Shown here: piece after piece, positions 59,068 to 64,000 of the stretch
Layout of the letters: each line of letters starts with the position of its first letter
How positions within the stretch are numbered: position 1 is the first letter of the stretch
Assembly: GCF_003813965.1 (NCBI RefSeq)
Contig: NZ_CP033896.1
Span: 2,604,001 to 2,668,000, forward strand
Direction of reading: 5' to 3'
DNA length: 64,000 bases
Origin: Corynebacterium choanae
GTDB lineage: Bacteria > Actinomycetota > Actinomycetes > Mycobacteriales > Mycobacteriaceae
Notes under the pieces: generated by a model
What the model was told of the DNA's origin: nothing
Seen by the model: only the letters and a program-made list of their open reading frames with translations
The model's database searches: none
Made by a program: the position numbers and the translations under genes

Positions 59068-60354
59068 GTGCGTGCGTTATCGGTTGCAACCGTGGTGGCT
59101 GCGCTGAGTGGTTTCTTTATTTTGTTTGCCGCCACCTGGACGTTGTCGGCAACGGATGCGAGTGTGTTTCTTGCATATTGGGGGCTGTTTTTTGCGTTGA
59201 CTGGCTGTATCGATGGGGTGATGCAGGAAACTACCCGTGCCGTGTCGGCGAAAGAGTCCAAGCCCGGATTCCAGCGTGCCCGGCACGGGGCACGACCGAT
59301 ACTGGTTGGGGCAGGTATTGGGCTGGTGATTGCCGCTGTGGTGCTGGTTACGGCACCGTTGTGGATGGGAGCGATGACCGGTGATTTTGTCACCGGTGCG
59401 ACCATGTTGTTTGCTGCTGGCCTTGCCAGCTATGCGGTGCAGGCGGTGGTTGCTGGTGCGGTGAGCGGCACCAAGGCTTGGCTGCCGTTTGCGTGGCTTG
59501 TTGCAGTGGATTCACTGATCCGGGTGGTTGTGGTGGTGGCCGCCTGGTGGGCGGGCTGGGGTGTGCATGTGTTTTTCATTGCCACCGTGATTGGGGCATT
59601 TACCTGGCTGGGGTTGGTGGCGGGTTCCCCGGCGACACGTGCCGCACTGCGGCGACGAGCCGATGTCACCGTGCCGATGTTTCTGCGGCAAACGGTCACA
59701 GCTATGGCTGCCACCGGGGCAACTGCCCTGCTCATCACCGGGTTTCCGGCGTTCATGAAAGCCACCGCTGATGAATCGATTATTGTGCTGCCTTCCAGTG
59801 TTGCCGGCGGTGAACACACCGTCACTTTAGCCGCGCTCATGTTGGCGGTGATGCTGACAAGGGCTCCTATTTTGGTGCCGCTGCAACGATTCCAACCTGC
59901 CCTTATTGTGCGGTTTGTGGAAGGCCAGCAGGTACGCCGGGTACTGCTGAAACCGGCGCTCATCTTGGGGGCTGTCACCGCAGTGGGTGCTGCTGCAGCA
60001 TGGCTGGTCGGACCGTGGATTCTTCGCCTCGTATTCGCCCCGGAGATGTTTGTGCCAGGTGCGGTGCTTGCCATGCTTACGATTGCGGCTGGCGCAACTG
60101 GCATGGTGATGATCACCGGCTGTTTCGCCCTCGCCACCGGGCAGCATCGGCGCTATGTTGCCGGGTGGGCGGTAGCATCGGCGGTGGCTTTTGGCTGTTT
60201 AGCGCTACCGATAAATCTGGTGGCCACCACTGTCCTTGCCCTCATCACAGGCCCTGTGGCAGGTATTGCAACGCATCTGCTCGCCCTGCCATCACCCCGC
60301 CACACCAAAAGCCGTTTCACCCCGGCAGGACAACAAGCGCAACCCGCCCCCTAA
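59068..60354 (+). CDS. Polytopic membrane protein, polysaccharide flippase-like
   Basis: 428 residues with about 12 hydrophobic helices spread evenly, of the MATE/Wzx-like (oligosaccharide flippase) type: pairs of helices separated by short charged loops, no nucleotide-binding site. Start GTG 59068 is set by AAAGGAGG five bases upstream; the frame is open 53 codons further. Followed closely (82 bp) by two glycosyltransferases and a DUF2304 gene, which suggests export of a lipid-linked surface glycan. The substrate is unknown, and the flippase call rests on topology and context rather than a diagnostic motif. Confidence 0.7.
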   Translation: MRALSVATVVAALSGFFILFAATWTLSATDASVFLAYWGLFFALTGCIDGVMQETTRAVSAKESKPGFQRARHGARPILVGAGIGLVIAAVVLVTAPLWMGAMTGDFVTGATMLFAAGLASYAVQAVVAGAVSGTKAWLPFAWLVAVDSLIRVVVVVAAWWAGWGVHVFFIATVIGAFTWLGLVAGSPATRAALRRRADVTVPMFLRQTVTAMAATGATALLITGFPAFMKATADESIIVLPSSVAGGEHTVTLAALMLAVMLTRAPILVPLQRFQPALIVRFVEGQQVRRVLLKPALILGAVTAVGAAAAWLVGPWILRLVFAPEMFVPGAVLAMLTIAAGATGMVMITGCFALATGQHRRYVAGWAVASAVAFGCLALPINLVATTVLALITGPVAGIATHLLALPSPRHTKSRFTPAGQQAQPAP

Positions 60355-60436
60355 CCGCACACACCTCAGTGTTTGCGGCTGTTGCAAGTGTGCGGCAGCG
60401 TCCAAGCGACACGATCCTTCGCTACACTTACACCCC

Positions 60437-61309
60437 ATGAGCCCCCGGCATGACGATGCGGAACACGCACAGGCAGCCCACCCCGACGCCGCAGAACCGA
60501 CGGTGAGTGTGCTGCTGACGGTGTATCACGGCAATACTGCCAGCCAGCTTGGGCAGGCGTTGGATTCGCTGCGGCGACAAACCCGTCCCGCCGATGAGAT
60601 CATCATCGTCATCGATGGTCCGATCGGCCAGGATCTGCAGCAGGTCATTGCCACCTTCACCCGGCAGGTTCCGGTCGCAACAGTGTTGTCGAGGGGAAAA
60701 AACGAGGGTGCCGGCATTGCCTCAAACGCAGGGTTAGCACAGGTGAGCAGCATGTGGCTTGCCCGCCTTGATGCCGACGACATCGCCTATCCGGCGCGGC
60801 TGGAAAAACAGTTGCGCTATCTTGCAGCCCATCCCGATATTGATGTGCTTGGCACCGCCATGGAAGAGTTCACCGGGGATGTCAACAATGTGGCCGGGGT
60901 GCGTCGCCTCCCGGAGACACACGCTGACCTTGCCCGCTATATTCGGATAAATTCACCGATCAATAATCCTTCGGTGATGATGCGCACCGCTGCGGTGCGG
61001 GCTGTCGGCGGCTATCGGAATGTGCCAAAGATGGAAGACTATGACCTGTATGCACGGCTTATGGCGGCCGGCTACCGCTTCCACAATCTGTATGAGCCGC
61101 TCACCTATTTTCGGCTGGATCCGGCCGTGTTTACCCGGCGCACCGGCACCGATGTGCTGCGCAGCGAAGTGTCGATGCAGCGCACGCTCGCCCAGTTAGG
61201 GCTGGTGTCGTGGCCGCGGGCAATCGCTAATCTCATTGCCCGGACAGGCTACCGGCTGCTGCCGAAACGTCCCCTGCAGCGCATCTACAGTCGGCTTTTT
61301 CACCGCTAG
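60437..61309 (+). CDS. Family 2 glycosyltransferase
   Basis: 290 residues with a GT-A fold: VSVLLTVYHGN at the N-terminus, IIIVIDGPIG, then the DXD-type metal/nucleotide site ARLDADDIAYPARLEKQ and NNPSVMMRTAAVRAVGGY with EDYDLYARLMAAG. The pattern is that of GT2 enzymes adding sugars to capsular or O-antigen-like glycans. Start ATG 60437; TACACT lies nine bases upstream in place of a ribosome-binding site, so the mRNA may be leaderless. Overlapping frame upstream rejected. The last step of glycan assembly with the flippase is plausible. Confidence 0.88.
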   Translation: MSPRHDDAEHAQAAHPDAAEPTVSVLLTVYHGNTASQLGQALDSLRRQTRPADEIIIVIDGPIGQDLQQVIATFTRQVPVATVLSRGKNEGAGIASNAGLAQVSSMWLARLDADDIAYPARLEKQLRYLAAHPDIDVLGTAMEEFTGDVNNVAGVRRLPETHADLARYIRINSPINNPSVMMRTAAVRAVGGYRNVPKMEDYDLYARLMAAGYRFHNLYEPLTYFRLDPAVFTRRTGTDVLRSEVSMQRTLAQLGLVSWPRAIANLIARTGYRLLPKRPLQRIYSRLFHR

Positions 61310-61498
61310 CTGGCATCCTCATCCCGCCGGCCGCACACTGGCATCACTGATTCTTCGCCCATAAGAAACATCGGGCTGAAGCCAGCGTTGCCGATGGAGC
61401 GGCTCTGCTTGGAAGACTGGTGTTGCCCAGTTTTTCGCCGCCACCCCGTGGGGCATTGCCCGGATACGGCGGTGCGCCGACTATGCTTAGACTCCATC

Positions 61499-62203
61499 AT
61501 GACTGCGCATCCTTCCACTTTCCCGGACACGTGGCTGATCATTCCCTGCTACAACGAAGGCACAGTGATCGGTGATGTTGTCGCCCATGCGCGAAGCGTA
61601 TTTCCCAACATTGTTGTTGTCGACGACGGTAGCGCCGACGGCTCCGGGCAGATTGCGCACCGTGCCGGGGCGCATCTGGTACAGCATCCGGTGAATCTGG
61701 GGCAAGGTGCAGCAATCCAAACCGGGATTGAATATGCCAGACGCCAGCCTGGGGCGCAGTATTTTTGCACCTTCGACGCCGACGGGCAGCATCAATGTGC
61801 AGATGTGGTGGCAATGCGCGCCGCGCTAATCGAGCGGGGGTTAGACATTATTGTGGGCACCCGCTTTGGTGATCACCACCGGGAGGTTGACGAAGTCCCG
61901 TGGCTAAAGAAGCTGGTGTTAAAAACAGTGGTGGCGTTTTCCCCGAAGACTCGCCGGCTGGGGTTGACGGATGCCCACAACGGGCTGCGGGTGTTGAACC
62001 GGACTGTGGCTGATGCGATCAATATTCGGATGAATGGCATGTCGCATGCCAGTGAGATCATCAGCCTGATTGATGCCCATGGTTGGCGTGTCGGGGAGCA
62101 TCCGGTGACGATTCTTTACACTGAATATTCCAAGAGTAAAGGCCAGTCGCTGATCAACGGTGTCAATATTTTGGCCGACGGCATTGTTGCCCGCCGGCTA
62201 TAA
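61499..62203 (+). CDS. Family 2 glycosyltransferase (polyprenol-phosphate type)
   Basis: 234 residues: WLIIPCYNEGTVIGDVV, IVVVDDGSADGSG, NLGQGAAIQTGIEYAR and the catalytic CTFDADGQHQ are the hallmarks of DPM1-like GT2 enzymes that load a sugar onto a polyprenyl phosphate. There is no C-terminal TM anchor; instead the following gene encodes a DUF2304 membrane protein, the usual partner for this subtype. Start ATG 61499 without a ribosome-binding site; TATGCT 12 bases upstream again suggests a short or leaderless mRNA. Confidence 0.9.
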   Translation: MTAHPSTFPDTWLIIPCYNEGTVIGDVVAHARSVFPNIVVVDDGSADGSGQIAHRAGAHLVQHPVNLGQGAAIQTGIEYARRQPGAQYFCTFDADGQHQCADVVAMRAALIERGLDIIVGTRFGDHHREVDEVPWLKKLVLKTVVAFSPKTRRLGLTDAHNGLRVLNRTVADAINIRMNGMSHASEIISLIDAHGWRVGEHPVTILYTEYSKSKGQSLINGVNILADGIVARRL

Positions 62204-62322
62204 CAACCCCGGTGCGTCACCTGCTGCTGCCCCGGCGGTGGTAGACCTGGGCGCGGTTTCCCGGTTCGGTTGTTGTTGAAAGTTCACAGGATTTTTCGTT
62301 CACACCAGTGGGGTGGGAGTTT

Positions 62323-62682
62323 ATGGGACAGCTTGCGATTCAATTGTTGCTGCTGGCAGCGACCACAATGCTGGTGCTGTATTTTCTGTCGAATCGCCGC
62401 AAAGCCCGGGCGAAAGCCGGGGTGAAGCTGGGATTTGTTGTCTTTGTCGTGGTGGCGTTGTGGGCAGTGATCCGCCCCGATGATTTGACGGTGGTGGCGC
62501 GCCTGGTTGGTGTGCAGCGGGGCACTGATTTGCTGCTGTATGGGGTGACTGTGGCGTTTATGTTTACCACATTGTCTTCGTGGATCCGGTTCCGGGAACA
62601 GGATTTACGCTACGCGCAGCTTGCCCGGGCAGTGGCGCTGCAAAACGCTATTACCCCGGATGAGCCGTATTCGATGCGCTAA
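62323..62682 (+). CDS. DUF2304 membrane protein
   Basis: 119 residues, three TM helices (about 3-22, 34-50 and 66-86) and a helical cytosolic tail (RFREQDLRYAQLARAVALQ). DUF2304 proteins typically follow a DPM1-like glycosyltransferase, as here, and are thought to hold it at the membrane. Start ATG 62323 with GGTGGGAG upstream. Confidence 0.85.
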   Translation: MGQLAIQLLLLAATTMLVLYFLSNRRKARAKAGVKLGFVVFVVVALWAVIRPDDLTVVARLVGVQRGTDLLLYGVTVAFMFTTLSSWIRFREQDLRYAQLARAVALQNAITPDEPYSMR

Positions 62683-62977
62683 ACCCGACCCGGCTGGCGG
62701 CCATGGAACATTTGTGCCTGCCGTGGCCCCACAAGCACCACAGCTGCGCGCACAGCATTCTGTGATGATGTGCGCCGCCTGCGGCAGGGATTGTATCCAC
62801 CAACAACAGCCGACCGATGGGGGTTGATGGTGGCCTCGCCATCGCCGGCCGGTAGGGTGGGGATCGTTCCCCGGTGTGATGCCGACCAGTGTTACTGCTG
62901 TCCACCGGCGGCCGGTGGCGTGCTGCTACCGGGCCAGGGAATGCTACTGCTGATTTACCAAGGAGCCGTACGAAGCG
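62683..62977. other. Intergenic region before the DsbA-like gene
   Basis: Contains the palindrome CCACCGGC-G-GCCGGTGG (62902-62918), possibly a terminator or operator, and the ribosome-binding site AAGGAG of the next gene. No gene is seen. Confidence 0.4.
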
Positions 62978-63880
62978 ATGACGACCGAAGTTGAAGCTGC
63001 AACAACCACCAGTGAGGAAAGCAAACGCCCTGTGGGGGCGATCATCATTGCGGTGATCGCAGCGATTGTGGCATTAGGGATTTTCCTCGACGGAAGAATC
63101 CCCTTAACCCCCAGCTATGCGGCAACACCACTGGCTGATGGCACCTATGACGCCGAAATGTGGGGCCCACAAGCACCGCCCGCAACCGCGGAACAGATCA
63201 GCCTCTTGGCACGCCGCGACCCGACTGATCCCTTCGCATTAGGGGCAGTCGACGCACCAGTCGTACTCGTGGAATATTCCGATTTTGAATGCCCGTTCTG
63301 TGCAAACTGGGCAAACACCATTGAGCCGACGCTCATCGCCGACTATGTCAACACCGGCAAGCTGCGGATTGAATGGAATGATTTCCCTGTCAACGGTGCC
63401 GCCGCAGTCGCGGCAGCGAAAGCTGGCCGTGCTGCCGCTGAGCAGGGAAAGTTCAACGAGTTTAAAGCAGCACTCTATGCTGCCTCAGCCGATGTTTCCG
63501 GCCACCCCAACAACGACATTGACGACTTTGTTTCCTTCGCAGCGACCGCCGGTGTACCGGATTTGGCGAAGTTCCGGGAGGATGCCACCAGTGACAAATA
63601 CGATGATGCAGTAACTGCCGCCCGGAACTTTGCAATCATGATCGGAATCCAGGGCACCCCCACCTTCCTCATCGGAGACACGCCTTTTGGAAACACTGAT
63701 GATGTAGAAGCAGTAAAAGAAGTCATTGATGCCCAGCTGGCAGCGATCGAATCGGGTAAGAAAACCCCCACCGAGGTTGGGGACACTGATGGCCGCGACT
63801 ATCCGGAGCTGGTCGCCCCACCGGTGGCAGTCACCACCGAGGATGCCCCTGCTGATCAACCTGCTACCGAAGCCAAGTAG
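62978..63880 (+). CDS. Membrane-anchored DsbA-like thioredoxin protein
   Basis: 300 residues. N-terminal TM anchor (about 20-40, VGAIIIAVIAAIVALGIFL), then an exported thioredoxin domain: VLVEYSDFECPFCANW with the CPFC redox pair near residue 107, an inserted helical domain and the cis-proline in GIQGTPTFLIGD. The acidic C-terminal tail is Pro/Ala-rich. It resembles the extracytoplasmic DsbA/MdbA-like oxidoreductases of actinobacteria that introduce or isomerise disulfides in exported proteins. The start has AAGGAG 12 bases upstream. In this genome, the cysteine-paired giant adhesin is a plausible client, which is inference. Confidence 0.88.
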   Translation: MTTEVEAATTTSEESKRPVGAIIIAVIAAIVALGIFLDGRIPLTPSYAATPLADGTYDAEMWGPQAPPATAEQISLLARRDPTDPFALGAVDAPVVLVEYSDFECPFCANWANTIEPTLIADYVNTGKLRIEWNDFPVNGAAAVAAAKAGRAAAEQGKFNEFKAALYAASADVSGHPNNDIDDFVSFAATAGVPDLAKFREDATSDKYDDAVTAARNFAIMIGIQGTPTFLIGDTPFGNTDDVEAVKEVIDAQLAAIESGKKTPTEVGDTDGRDYPELVAPPVAVTTEDAPADQPATEAK

Positions 63881-64000
63881 CACCGAAAAGTTGGCAGCAA
63901 ACACCAACCAGCAAGGCATAAACAACTGCAGGTAACAGTCCTGCCCGGTAACCCACACCCCACGGCGACGATGATGGCACCCCACGCCACCCGTCCAACC

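Overview
The window looks like a chromosomal segment of a Corynebacterium-type actinomycete (order Mycobacteriales). The pointers are a single-chain FAS-I synthase of about 3,100 residues, mycothiol synthesis (mshA), two secreted trehalose mycolyltransferases, an actinobacterial sdhCAB operon without a separate sdhD, lpd, an LmeA-type lipid-binding protein, DUF2505/DUF2516/DUF445/DUF2304 proteins and an LPXTG-like surface protein. No rRNA, tRNA or CRISPR was recognised. Species cannot be fixed from the sequence alone.

Layout. 1-1949: the N-terminal part of a Rib-repeat surface protein, cut by the window edge. 2.5-9.6 kb: gpmA, mshA, fadD (divergent from mshA), murB and a DUF2505 gene. 10-14 kb: a methyltransferase, an LmeA-like protein, a DeoC-like protein that appears to have lost its catalytic lysines, and a TetR regulator. 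14.1-24.3 kb: a 940-bp AT-rich control region with four ATAC-N6-GTAT palindromes, then the giant fas gene. 24.7-27.2 kb: purU, luxS and mscL. 27.5-33.4 kb: an island of foreign and decayed DNA. It holds a methylase fragment, a GIY-YIG/DUF4357 protein, a DJ-1-like protein plus an old-yellow-enzyme oxidoreductase divergent from a TetR gene, and wrecks of a large serine recombinase and a P27-type small terminase. 33.7-45.2 kb: one 3,851-residue cell-wall adhesin built from about 16 DUF11-like repeats, 15 of which carry a conserved cysteine pair. 45.6-49 kb: small membrane and hypothetical proteins and a DUF445 protein. 49.3-54.9 kb: sdhCAB and lpd. 55.3-64 kb: a 36-codon ORF with its own terminator, two mycolyltransferases, a flippase-like membrane protein, two family-2 glycosyltransferases, a DUF2304 protein and a membrane-anchored DsbA-like thioredoxin.

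How the genes fit together. Most of the content serves the mycolic-acid cell envelope: FAS-I and FadD for acyl chains, mycolyltransferases for transfer of mycolates, MurB for peptidoglycan, glycosyltransferases and a flippase for a surface glycan, and two wall proteins. Central metabolism is represented by gpmA, sdhCAB and lpd. Redox and stress functions are represented by mshA, the OYE/DJ-1/TetR cassette and mscL. Many genes end in clear inverted-repeat terminators, so most transcription units are short.

The least expected items are the palindrome array before fas, the disulfide-ladder adhesin, the catalytically gutted DeoC-like protein, several short tandem repeats (13-bp units before mshA/fadD, 5-bp GGTGC units at 12.1 kb), the nemRA-like electrophile cassette next to recombinase debris, and two very small candidate genes (35 and 36 aa).
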